Positions 9,101 to 17,800 of a DNA stretch of 42,592 nt are shown in pieces. Source of the DNA: Isosphaeraceae bacterium (GTDB lineage: Bacteria; Planctomycetota; Planctomycetia; Isosphaerales; Isosphaeraceae); contig JARLIH010000484.1 in NCBI GenBank assembly GCA_031291845.1, forward strand, positions 1-42,592, read 5' to 3'. Position numbers and translations under genes: made by a program. The notes beneath the pieces are model-generated. The model worked only from the letters and a program-made list of their open reading frames with translations. It was not told where the DNA came from and made no database searches. Positions within the stretch are counted from its first letter, which is position 1, and each line of letters begins with the position of its first letter.

Positions 9101-9232
9101 CCGGAGCGGACTCTCCATCGCGGCGTGAAGCTCCGCGTCGAAGAGCGCCCGCGCAATCTCGTCGATGGTGGCGTTGGCGTTCGCATTTTCCGGTCGTAAA
9201 GTCCTTGCTGTCGCGACAGTTGCGGTAGCCAT
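6137..9232 (-). CDS. treY: Maltooligosyltrehalose synthase (GH13)
   Basis: Converts the reducing end of a maltooligosaccharide to a trehalosyl unit in the cytoplasm, the first step of the TreY-TreZ trehalose route. The 1,031-residue protein carries the GH13 regions: DVVPNHMG (129-136), the nucleophile Asp377 in LRIDHPDGLADP, the acid/base Glu446 in IVAEKIL, and the third acidic residue in TATHDTKRGED. NYRRFFDVTELAGLR (334-348) is a TreY signature. The ATG at 9232 is chosen over an upstream in-frame codon (9295) whose extra residues look non-family. A start at the internal Met near 9115 is also possible because the conserved region begins only after it. Neither treZ nor treX lies in the window. 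The stop is formed at the junction with the palindromic repeat. Confidence 0.95.
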   Translation of the reverse strand: MATATVATARTLRPENANANATIDEIARALFDAELHAAMESPLRRPGATYRLQVHSEFRFDDVIPVIDYLADLGVTDCYFSPYLEARPGSKHGYDVFDHRRINPEIGDELAHDRLVAKLHARGMGRVLDVVPNHMGVGGSNRYWLDLLETGPQAASATMFEVDWHPVKEELEGRVLLPVLEDLYGKVLEQGLLSLERDGGCLWTRYHDQRWPLDPRSYARVLGRREDEFAARFEADDDEVMEYRSLIHAARSLPPRCALDAVSVEHVRREKEVLKRRLERLCAQSARIREFVDENVASFQGTPGQQTSFDGLHALLEEQVYRLAYWRVAAEEINYRRFFDVTELAGLRAEDPRVFDQTHELILRWVKEGGVSALRIDHPDGLADPLGYFRRLQERLFLKACRQRHESEGARGDWDRLVGPLRVLYRDTLAHDPSSPLARRFPIVAEKILSRGESLPADWPIDGTVGYEYLNVLNGLFVDSAAADTMDATYREFTGDDQAFPDVLHESKLWVEDVMLASELTMLARQLGRVSERCPKSRDFTLPDLGRALREVMACFRIYRTYQQPGMPISDRDREAIEQAVARARQRRPSVDESVYTYVRDVLLMNFPESLASADREAWERFVIRFQQTTGPVQAKGLEDTAFYRQYPLVSLNEVGADPARFGVSPSSFHALNAQKLNEWPGAFSTTATHDTKRGEDTRIRINVLAELAGEWRTHLARWSRWNARKKAVRAGRPVPDAHEEYLLYQILIGAWPFGGPADGPPEGFVGRIQEYMSKALSEAKRNTSWTDPDPSYKEQVSQFVAQVLEGADAQPFLADFLPFQRKLARIGVVHSLAQVLLKLGSPGAADLYQGCELWDLSLVDPDNRRPVDYELRRRLLDEQRSALACGTSRAELARRLYDRADDGAIKLYLVSTGLNHRKDELPLYQQGSYRPVDAVGERAPNVVAFQRQHQGRSAVIVAPRLASYLMGPDAATAPVGRDVWGDTQLILPDSVRAVRWRNLLTDEVLAADGQRMLHLGDVLQTIPLAWLVGD

Positions 9233-9512
9233 GCCGGGTGGCCCTATCCGGTAGGTTAGCCAAGAGAGAGTTTGTTCGCACCTGATGGGTAGCAAATCTC
9301 AGACCATGCCGGGCTGAGCATCAGCGAGCCAGCGGGAACGCCGTCCGCGGGGCGCTGCTTCCATCAAAGCGAACGCCCGGCGACCATGACTGTGCGTTGG
9401 CCGCGAGAACGGTAAACTTTTCAACAACCCGCGATCAGGCGAACAGCGCGGCCCTGTTTGGGAAGGCGAGGCCCCGTCAGAGCGTCGCGATTTGCGTGGA
9501 ATGAGAGTTCGT

Positions 9513-10439
9513 ATGAAATGGTTCGTCTACCCGGATCTCACGACCGCCCAGGCTCGCCGGTGGCAAAATCGACCTGGTGGGAACGATCTTTCGATCGTTC
9601 GCGCGTCCCAGTGCTTCCTCGGGTCGTTGCTCGCCCAGGTCGAGCGGACGCCGGACCCCGGCGCTGCGACTTACTTTCTGGTTCCGACCGTGCTGGACCT
9701 CCCGTCCCCCGGGCGGGTCGACGGAGAGGTCGCGGATCTTTTGTCTTCGCTCCGATGGTTCTCGACCGCGCCCGAGCGGCACGTCTTCTTTCTGCTGGGA
9801 GACAATGCGCGCGTACCAGCCCCCTGCCGGGGATCGGCCGTGTTCATGCCGAGCTGCTCGAAGACGTCGGGCGCCCTGTCGATCTGCTATTATGCCGATC
9901 CACCCGAAACGGCGCCCGGTTCGATCGCGGCGTCGGCGATCGACGTCAGTTTTCAGGGCGCCCTGACCACGGGTCACGGCCTACGGGCACGAGTCGCCGA
10001 GGCACTCCGCCGGTGTCGGACGAGGCGCGTCGTTTGCCGGGTCACGGCAGGTTACTTCTACCGAACGTACGGCCGAGAGCAGCAACAGGCCCTGCGGACC
10101 GAGTACCTTGACTTGATCGCACAGAGCCGGTGGGTCTTCTGCCCCCGGGGCGACGGCCTGAACAGCCTCCGGTTCTTCGAAACCCTGGCATGCGGCCGCC
10201 TCCCGATTCTGGTCGCTGACGACACCGCGCTTCCCCTCGAGGAGGAGATTCCCTACGGCGAGTTCGTGGTGCGGGTGCCGGAGCATCGGGTCGAAGACTG
10301 GGAGATCTACCTCGAGGCCTTCGCCGCGGCGCACCCCGACCTCGAGTATTGCTCGTCCCTCGCCCGGAACACGTTCCGGCAGTGGTTTACCACGGCGTCG
10401 CTCAGGCGCCTCGTCGAACGGAGCCTCATCTGCGCGTAG
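9513..10439 (+). CDS. Exostosin-like glycosyltransferase (GT47-type)
   Basis: A cytoplasmic or membrane-associated glycosyltransferase of about 308 residues, probably for surface polysaccharide. The C-terminal half carries the exostosin-type donor site: CPRGDGLNSLRFFETLACGR (about 210-229), then LPILVADDTALPLEEEIPYG, which matches the 'F-E-L-G-P-I-I-DD-LPFE' pattern of the family. The N-terminal half (MKWFVYPDL...) is more variable, as usual. No signal peptide is seen. The ATG at 9513 is preferred because GAGAG lies six bases upstream; the ATG at 9501 and TTG at 9492 are in-frame alternatives lacking a clear ribosome binding site. It converges with the methyltransferase 21 bases away. Confidence 0.82.
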   Translation: MKWFVYPDLTTAQARRWQNRPGGNDLSIVRASQCFLGSLLAQVERTPDPGAATYFLVPTVLDLPSPGRVDGEVADLLSSLRWFSTAPERHVFFLLGDNARVPAPCRGSAVFMPSCSKTSGALSICYYADPPETAPGSIAASAIDVSFQGALTTGHGLRARVAEALRRCRTRRVVCRVTAGYFYRTYGREQQQALRTEYLDLIAQSRWVFCPRGDGLNSLRFFETLACGRLPILVADDTALPLEEEIPYGEFVVRVPEHRVEDWEIYLEAFAAAHPDLEYCSSLARNTFRQWFTTASLRRLVERSLICA

Positions 10440-10460
10440 ACGTCCGAGAGATTCCTCACT

Positions 10461-11015
10461 CTAACCCGTCCATTCCCAGATGGAGAGGACCGTTGGGCTG
10501 AGCGCAACCTGCGGCTCGTGCCCGGAAAGCACGGTCCGAAAGCCCAGCGCCTCGAGCTGAGCGGCCGTCCAGATCGAGCGGTGCCGTTCGAGCTCATTGC
10601 CGTAAACGGCGGGTTGGTCGATGAAGACGGCGGGAGTGGCGACGATCAACGTGCCGCCTGGTGCCACCCGCGTTTTGAGCTGCCCCAGCAGCGGAAGTCC
10701 TTCCTCAGAGGGGAAGTGCTCGAGGACGTCGCCCAGAATGACGCAGTCGAATTGGTCCGGGAACCGGGAAAGGTATTCCTGGATCGTTTCGATGACAATG
10801 AAGTCGTACAGGTCCCAGAGCGGGTTCCGGTAGTCGGCCCACCCTTCCACGCCAACGAGGAACGTTCGCCACGGGCGCACGCCCAGGTCGAGCCACTGTC
10901 GAACGACCGCGCCGTAGAAGCCTGAGCCCATCCCGAGATCGAGCACGTGCTTGGGCCGTTGAGTCGCAAGGTGCCTGGCCACGTGCGGAACCACGGTAAA
11001 GCTACCGATCGGCAT
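10461..11015 (-). CDS. Class I SAM-dependent methyltransferase
   Basis: A 184-residue Rossmann-fold methyltransferase. Motif I is VLDLGMGSG (24-32), and the acidic post-I/motif IV region is DCVILGDVLEHF (90-101), followed by VAPGGTLIVATP in the place of motif VI. It starts 33 bases after the GT4 gene on the same strand, with a clear GAGGTGG ribosome binding site, so it is probably co-transcribed with it and may methylate a sugar or lipid in the same glycan pathway. The acceptor cannot be deduced. Confidence 0.88.
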   Translation of the reverse strand: MPIGSFTVVPHVARHLATQRPKHVLDLGMGSGFYGAVVRQWLDLGVRPWRTFLVGVEGWADYRNPLWDLYDFIVIETIQEYLSRFPDQFDCVILGDVLEHFPSEEGLPLLGQLKTRVAPGGTLIVATPAVFIDQPAVYGNELERHRSIWTAAQLEALGFRTVLSGHEPQVALSPTVLSIWEWTG

Positions 11016-11048
11016 CGGCCACCTCTTCGTGCATGCGTGGGAATTCCA

Positions 11049-12266
11049 TCATCCGGACGATGGATTGGCGGCTCGGGCCGACCAGAGCGAATCCAGGAGG
11101 TCGGCGTAACGCTCGGCCATGGTCGAGGCGTAGCCATGCCGTTCGGCGTAGCGCGCGGCCTCCCGGCCCAGCGTTGCGGCCCATTCGGGGTAAGCGTCGA
11201 GCAGGGCCGCTGCCTCGCTGATCGACCCGGCGTCCCCCGGCACCACCACGCCGTTAACGCGGTCGGCGATCGCCTCGGGCACGAACCCAACGCGGCCCAC
11301 GATCACGGGCTTACCGCACATCATCGCCTCCATGATGACCAGGCCGTAACCCTCCGAGTGCGAGGCCAGGCAGAACGCGTCCATCGCCGCATAGAGGTCC
11401 CCCACGTGGTCCTCACCTCGGACGACAGTGAAGCGCGAAGGGATCAACTCGTTGGCCCTGTCGATGACCTCGTCGCGGAGGGAGCCGAAACCGACCATGA
11501 GCGCCTTGAAGTGCAAGGGGAGCCGGGCGACCGCCTCGATCACCGCGAAGGGATTTTTCTCCGGGGAAAAGCGGCCGACAAAGCCAAGCACGAAGTCGCC
11601 TGGCCGGAACCCGAGCGACGCACGGACCACGTCGCGCGGCCGGCTCCGCGTCAGGTGGAGGGGATCGACCCCGTTCGGAATCACCGTACACGGGAACCCG
11701 TTGCAGACGGCCTGCTGCACGCGGGGGCTGACGGCGACGACGTGGTGGACGACGGGAGCCATGCACTCCAGCCGGTCGCGGGTCCACGGCCCATCCCCGT
11801 GGGCGACGATGACGCACAGCTTGGCCCGCACGTCGTCGACCCAGTTGGGGTTGGGCCCTGGGTCAGAGATCAGCAGCACGTCGCAGTCTTCGCTCGCCCG
11901 CCGCACGCTGTCGCGGCCGCCAATCTCAACGGGCACGCCGACGCGCACAAGCTGCTTCCAGTCGACGTGCTCGCTGGTCACAACGCAGCGCACGAACTTG
12001 AGCCGCCGCGGGTCGGCGTGGCGGATGAGCCCCGTGAGCCATTTGTCGATGCCCGCCGGTACCATCATCGAGCTGACGTGGATCACCCGCAACGCCCCCG
12101 ACGGCGGCGTCCCCTGCGCCGCCGGGTATGAGCGCTCGCGTCGGCTAGTCCGGCCGCTACTCCGATACTGATCGTACGGACAAAGTTCGCTTTCATACGG
12201 ATAACCGCAATACAGATCGGAATCCGCTGCATCGCGCTGGGGCTCGTCGTCGAGCGAGTCGGGCAT
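11049..12266 (-). CDS. Family 4 glycosyltransferase (GT-B)
   Basis: A 405-residue retaining glycosyltransferase of the GT4 family, probably acting on a lipid-linked or surface glycan. The N-terminal GT-B domain starts at RVIHVSSMMVPAGIDKWL (60-77), after about 55 hydrophilic residues of unknown role. The C-terminal domain carries VIPNGVD (195-201), GFVGRFSPEKNP (228-239) and the donor-binding EX7E region SEGYGLVIMEAMMCGKPV (304-321). The ATG at 12266 has GAGGAAAA upstream; a much longer in-frame extension to 12569 runs through the kinase gene and is rejected. It is followed by the methyltransferase and preceded by the kinase gene, all on the minus strand with short gaps. Confidence 0.92.
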   Translation of the reverse strand: MPDSLDDEPQRDAADSDLYCGYPYESELCPYDQYRSSGRTSRRERSYPAAQGTPPSGALRVIHVSSMMVPAGIDKWLTGLIRHADPRRLKFVRCVVTSEHVDWKQLVRVGVPVEIGGRDSVRRASEDCDVLLISDPGPNPNWVDDVRAKLCVIVAHGDGPWTRDRLECMAPVVHHVVAVSPRVQQAVCNGFPCTVIPNGVDPLHLTRSRPRDVVRASLGFRPGDFVLGFVGRFSPEKNPFAVIEAVARLPLHFKALMVGFGSLRDEVIDRANELIPSRFTVVRGEDHVGDLYAAMDAFCLASHSEGYGLVIMEAMMCGKPVIVGRVGFVPEAIADRVNGVVVPGDAGSISEAAALLDAYPEWAATLGREAARYAERHGYASTMAERYADLLDSLWSARAANPSSG

Positions 12267-12318
12267 GTTCCGCTTTTCCTCAGATTTTTTTGGAGGGGTC
12301 GGGAATCGAGATGCCGCG

Positions 12319-14619
12319 TCAATCCGGTTCGTCGGCCGCGGTCCTTGGGGATGGAGGCGAATAGCGACCAGGAGCGGAAGTGGCGGGTTCCCCGGCTGGT
12401 TTGAGGTAGTCCGCGCTCTCGGGATCGCGCGACACGAAGGACAGCGGGTCTTTCGGCTCGGCGAAACGGCTCGCCAGCGGCTCGTCGAGACCGGAGCCCC
12501 GTTCCCACCAGTTGTCGCGAAACCAGTGGGTGAATGGCTCCATTTCCCGCGCACCAGCGTAAACGGCATCGCAGCCGACGATCAGGTTGTGCGCGATGCG
12601 CACCCCCTCCTGCTCGGCGGGCGACTCGCCGAAGACAAACGCGTGTTGGAGACCGCCCAGCGAGTTCCATGCGATCACCAGGTCGGTCGCACGGTTCGGG
12701 GCTTCGAACGCGAAACTGACGCCCATCAAGCCGGTTGTCAGCACATTGCGACGAATGATGACGTGCTCGGCGCCGGCTTGGACGACGACTGCGGCGCCGT
12801 AATCGCGGCTGGCGGCGTGGACACGACTCTCTTCAAGCTCGACGTATCGGAGTGCCTCAGGCTCCCCGCGCCCGCCGAACACGATTCCAACCCCCCCGCA
12901 CTTGACCGACAGTCGCCTCAAGAGAATCGGCGCCCCGGACGTTCCCGAGGCGCCCGCATGGAGATAAACGGCGGCGACGGAGGAGTCGGAGGCGCTGGTG
13001 ATTTGGCAATCTTCAACGATCACTCCGGGGCAGTCGCCGCGCACTTCCAGCGCGTGTTGGCCGGCGGCAGCCTCGATCCGAAAGCCCGAGACCGAGATAC
13101 CGGGCACGCCATCGATCAACAGCACAGGGCGCTGGCCGGAGGCGATCAGGGTCGCACCCGCCGGTGCCTCCAGCCGCACTCCGGCGAGCTTGGCGGAGTC
13201 AGTGAAGACCAGTGGTTCGTCGTAGACCGTGGAGTCCTCGACGCGGATCGTGCTCCCCGGCGTGGCGCGTCGCAGGGCTTCGGCGATGCTCGCACAATCC
13301 GCCCCCGCGCGGTGGGCAACGCGGAGAATCCCGCCCTGTCCCGGAACCGTCAGCGCTCTGCCGCGATCGGGCAACGGCGATCCCTTCGGCCAAGGTGTGA
13401 TGCCCCCTGCCGCCACCCACAAAGCAACCGCCGCCGCCACGACCGCCAAGCCGAGGACGAGCCGTGTCGCGCCGGCTTGCCAGACCGACTTTCGGGGAAG
13501 CGCCTCAACCTCAGGCACGCCGCCGCTGTTCAACTTCGCGAGATACCCGGTCAGCTCCGCAACCACTTCGGCCGCCGTCTGGTACCGGTCGTCCGGGTTC
13601 TTCTCCAGCAGCCGGTCCACGACCTGAATGAAGTACGGCGGGACCTCCCGGGAGATCTCGCCCAGCGAGACGTGCATCTGCCCCGCCACCCGCCGCGCGG
13701 TCCCGAGCGCGTTTTCGCCGCGAAAGGGGGAGTGGCCGGCGATCATCGCGTACATGACGCAGCCGAGGCTGAACAGGTCGCTGCGCGGGTCGAGCGGCTG
13801 GCCGTTGACCTGCTCGGGCGACATGTACGCAGGGGTGCCCACCACTCCCCCCTGAGACGTCAGGTCGGACTGTTCCATCACCACCCGGGCAAGTCCGAAG
13901 TCGGTAATCTTTACGCGCTCGATGCTATCCTCGAGCATGATGTTCGCCGGCTTGATGTCGCGGTGGATGACCCCTTGCTGGTGCGCCGCCGCGAGGCCGC
14001 TGGCGACCTGCGCGCTGATGCGCAAGACGTCGATCGGGTCCAGCGGCGCTGCCTTGCGAATGCGGTCCATCAAGGAACCGCCGCCGACGCACTCCATCAC
14101 CAAGAATGGAATGCCCGCGTGTTCCGACACCGCGTGAATCGTCACGACGTTCGGGTGATTGATCCCGGCAGCCGCCCGCGCCTCGCGAAAGAACCGCTCC
14201 CGCGCTTGCGCGCTCGACATGAGCTGCAAGGACATCACCTTGATGGCAACCGTGCGGCTAAGCACGGTGTCGAAGGCGCGCAGGACCACGCCCATGGCGC
14301 CCCGGCCAATCACATTGAAGATCTCGTAATGGGCAAGGCGACCGAGCGACCCCGGCCGGCCCGCCGGGTCGAGGTGGATGTAGAAGAGGACGGATTGGAG
14401 ATCGGGGCGACGGACCGAACTCGTATAAGGCTCGGTGGACTCGAGGCGCGTCTCGGGTTCGTCACCCGGCTCCCTTTCGGTACTGCGGTCGAGTGCGTTC
14501 TCCGCGTCACCTGGCTCGGCGGGCCCCACGGGCCGAGGAGCAGGCGACTCTCCGGAAATGGACATGGCAGCCCCGGTGTCCCAGGTTCGATCGGCCCTTT
14601 TCGCAAGCCGGGCGGGCAT
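12319..14619 (-). CDS. Membrane Ser/Thr protein kinase with external beta-helix domain
   Basis: A 766-residue receptor-like kinase. The kinase domain (about 98-362) has the Gly loop IGRGAMGVV, the lysine in VAIKVM, the catalytic loop HRDIKPANIML (219-229), DFGLA (240-244) and GTPAYMSPEQ (261-270), so all key residues are present. One membrane helix (about 385-405) follows. The C-terminal part (about 430-700) has repeating VIVEDCQI- and VIIRRNVL-type strands typical of a right-handed parallel beta-helix and should lie outside the cytoplasm. About 95 Pro/Glu-rich residues precede the kinase. The ATG at 14619 is chosen for its CGGAGG site; Met 14565 is an alternative. It is divergent from the giant secreted protein, a possible partner. 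Confidence 0.93.
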   Translation of the reverse strand: MPARLAKRADRTWDTGAAMSISGESPAPRPVGPAEPGDAENALDRSTEREPGDEPETRLESTEPYTSSVRRPDLQSVLFYIHLDPAGRPGSLGRLAHYEIFNVIGRGAMGVVLRAFDTVLSRTVAIKVMSLQLMSSAQARERFFREARAAAGINHPNVVTIHAVSEHAGIPFLVMECVGGGSLMDRIRKAAPLDPIDVLRISAQVASGLAAAHQQGVIHRDIKPANIMLEDSIERVKITDFGLARVVMEQSDLTSQGGVVGTPAYMSPEQVNGQPLDPRSDLFSLGCVMYAMIAGHSPFRGENALGTARRVAGQMHVSLGEISREVPPYFIQVVDRLLEKNPDDRYQTAAEVVAELTGYLAKLNSGGVPEVEALPRKSVWQAGATRLVLGLAVVAAAVALWVAAGGITPWPKGSPLPDRGRALTVPGQGGILRVAHRAGADCASIAEALRRATPGSTIRVEDSTVYDEPLVFTDSAKLAGVRLEAPAGATLIASGQRPVLLIDGVPGISVSGFRIEAAAGQHALEVRGDCPGVIVEDCQITSASDSSVAAVYLHAGASGTSGAPILLRRLSVKCGGVGIVFGGRGEPEALRYVELEESRVHAASRDYGAAVVVQAGAEHVIIRRNVLTTGLMGVSFAFEAPNRATDLVIAWNSLGGLQHAFVFGESPAEQEGVRIAHNLIVGCDAVYAGAREMEPFTHWFRDNWWERGSGLDEPLASRFAEPKDPLSFVSRDPESADYLKPAGEPATSAPGRYSPPSPRTAADEPD

Positions 14620-14749
14620 GCGGCCTCCGCGGTCGCCCTCGCTTCGTTCGCCCTCGCCATAAGATGTATGATACCGCGAAGGTGAGAAACGGTGCCTGAT
14701 TTTCGCATGACCAACTCCGCGATTCAATGCCGGGCCGCCGGGCAGATGA

Positions 14750-14778
14750 TTGACACCTCCCTACCACCCGACTATCCT
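14750..14778 (+). promoter_or_regulatory. Sigma70-type promoter of the giant gene
   Basis: A perfect TTGACA (14750-14755), a 17-base spacer and TATCCT (14773-14778, four of six matches). Transcription would start near 14785, giving a leader of about 67 bases before the ATG at 14852. Confidence 0.55.
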
Positions 14779-14851
14779 GCGCCTCGGCCTGTCAGAAGGA
14801 ATTCGTTCCGCCCTTGGCCTCGCAGGCACGATCCGATCGGAGGAGGGACCC

Positions 14852-17800
14852 ATGCGATTCCAGCGCGCTGCGGTCTGGCTGTGTTTCGGATTGGCTCTCG
14901 GGACGACCACCCCGGCCCCCGCGCAGGATCGACCGCCGGACGACCCGCAGGCCTCGGCCGAGGAGGAGCGCGAGCGGAAGGTGATGGAGCGCTTCGCCGC
15001 GCTCCTGGAAAAGAGCCCGAGGCGGGGGACCGCGCTTGATCGGGTGTACGGCTATCATGTCGAACGCGGCACGCTGGACGGTTACGTCAAGACGTTGCAA
15101 GCCCGGACAGCCGCACACCCGGACGACGGCGGGACGTGGCTGCTCCTCGGCCTGCTCGAGGCCCAGCGCGGACGCGACGCCGCCGCAGTGACGGCGTTAC
15201 GGCAGGCCGAGACGCAACGCCCCGGCGACGCCTTGCCCTCCTATTACCTGGGCCAGGCCCTCGTGCTCGTCGGCCAGCCCGACGCCGCGGCCGAGGCGCT
15301 CGAAAGGGCGATCGCCAGGAAGCCGACCCGCCAGGATCTGCTCGAAATCTATCAGGCCCTCGGCCGGATCTACCAGCGGGCCCACCGCACCGAGCAGGCG
15401 CTCGGCGTCTGGTCGCGGCTCGAGGCCCAGTTCCCCGACGACCTCCGCGTCAAGGAACAGATCGCCGATATCTTGGCCGAGGAGTCGCAGAACGAGCCCG
15501 CGCTGAAACGCTATAACGAGCTGGTCGCCAAGGTCACCGACCCCTACCGCAAGGTCCAGCTCCGCGTCGAGGCGGCCGAGCTTAAGGTCCGGCTCGGCAA
15601 GTCCCCCGATGCCCTGGCCGACTTCGAGTCCTTGCTCGGACAGCTCAACCCCGACAGTTGGCTCTACCGCGAAGTCAGGCGCAAGATCGAGGAGGTCTTC
15701 CTGCGCAACGACGACCTCGCGGGCCTCGCTCTTTACTACGAGGGCTGGGTCAAGAAGGCGCCCGAAGACGTCGAGGCCCTCGCACGGCTCGGCCGAACCC
15801 TCGCCCAGCAGGGGCGCGCGGCCGAGGCGCGAACCTGGCTCGAAAAGGCCGTCAAGCTCGCCCCCAAGCGCAGGGAGCTGCGGCTGGCCCTGATCGAGCA
15901 GCTCGTCCAGGACAAGAAGATCAAGGAGGCCGAGCAGCAGTACGAGGCCCTGAGCAAGAACGAGCCGAACAACCCCGACGTCATCCGCGAGTGGGGCCGC
16001 ATGATCCTCCGCGACGCCTCGCGCCCCGAGCCCGAGCGCAAGCAGGCGGCCGCCGCCGTCTGGATGCGCCTCGCCCAGGCGCGCGAGAACGACGCCGTCG
16101 TCACGGCCCAAGTCGCCGACCTGCTGCGCCAGGCCGAGTTGATCGACGAGGCCGTCGCCCTTTACAAGAAGGCGATCGCGCTCGCGCCGGGGGACCCCCA
16201 GTACCGTGAGTACCTCGGCGAGTACTACCACACGCTCAAACGCCCGGACGAAGCCCTCGCCACCTGGCGCGAGATCGCCGCGGGCAAGAACCGCTCGGCC
16301 AAGACGCTCGGCCGGCTGGCCGAGGTGCTCGCCGGGTTCGGCTACCGCAAGGAGTCCGTCGAGCCGATCGCGGAGGCCGTGGCGCTCGAGCCCGACAACT
16401 TCGAGCTCCGCACCAAGCAGGCCGACTTGCTGTTCGCGGTCGAACGCTACGACGACGCCCTCAAGCCGCTCGACGAGGCCGAAAAACTCGCCGACAACGA
16501 CGAGCAGCGCGACGCCGTGCTCGAGCGCCAGATCAAGACCTACGTCGCCGCGAACACCCTCGCGGACCGCACCGTTACCCTGCAGAAGGAGCTCGACGCC
16601 GGCCGCGACGCCTCGGCCGCAGGCTGGCTACGGCTGGCGCGCTACTACGAGGCCGGGCAGAAGCTTCCCGAGGCGACCGCGGCCGTTCAGAGGGCGACGC
16701 GGCTGGACGAGAAGTCCATCCCCGCTTGGGCCGCGGCGGCGCGCATCGAGGAATCAGCGGGCAACCTGTCCGCGGCCGTCAGCGCCCAGCGCAGGCTCAC
16801 CGCACTCGACCGCCGCGCCCGGGCCGACTACCTCACGAGCATCGCCAAGCTCGAAGCCCGGCTCGGCCGCCGGGACGACGCCCTCAAGGCCGGCCGCGAG
16901 CTGCTGGCCGCCTCGCCCGGCAACCCGGAGAGCCACCAGTTCTTCGCCGACCTCTGCTTCCAGCTCGGCGAGGTCGAGGACGGCCTCGACGCCCTGAGGC
17001 GCTCGGTGCGCTCGAACCCGGCGGACCCGAAGGTCGTCCTCACGCTGGCCGAGGCCCTGGCCCAGCAATTCCGCACGGATGAAGCCTCGGAGCTCTTCTG
17101 GCGGGCCTTCGACAAGACCAAAGAGCTCGACGCCAAGCTCGGCATCGTCGCGCGACTGACCGAGCTGGCCCTCCAGCGCAACCAGCTCGACAAGCTCGTC
17201 GCCCGCTTCGAACGGCTCCAGCGCGAGCCGAACCAGGAGCGCGAGATGACGCTCTGCCTGGCCCAGGCCTACCAGTCGTCGGGCGACTACGGCACCGCCC
17301 GCCAGACCGTCGAGCGACTGCTGGGCACGAACACCCGCGACACGCAGCTCTTCCAGCAGCTCTCCCTCCTCGCTGAAAACGAAGGAGACATCGCCGCCGC
17401 CGCGAAGTACCAGCGACAGGTCTGCGAACTCGCCTCGACCGACGAAGGCTGGACCCGCCTCGCGCAGCTCTACCTCCGCGCGGGCGACATGACCGAGGCC
17501 GAGGCCGTCTGGGCCCGCCTCGCCGGCGGCGCGCAACAGCAGCCCGGCCGGGTGCTCATGGCCGCCGACAGCCTCCTGTCGCACGGTAAACGCGAGGCCG
17601 TGCTGGCGATCACCGAGGGCCTGCTCAAGACAGACCCGAAGGACTGGGACGCGCTCTATCGCGAGGGGGTCGCGCTCGCGGGTCTGAAGCGAAACGACGA
17701 GGCCGTGCGACGGTTCGAGGCGATCCTCGACCTCCATCTCGGCGACGGCGAGGAAAGCGCGATCATCAAGGCGCGCAAGAAGGCCGGCCCCGGCCCCGGT

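Noticed and set aside
12267..12569. Upstream extension of the GT4 gene
   Set aside because: It runs into the kinase gene, its residues are not family-like, and the ATG at 12266 has a good ribosome binding site.
12265..14685. Open frame of 806 codons on the plus strand opposite the kinase gene
   Set aside because: The minus-strand kinase has all catalytic motifs; this frame is its shadow.
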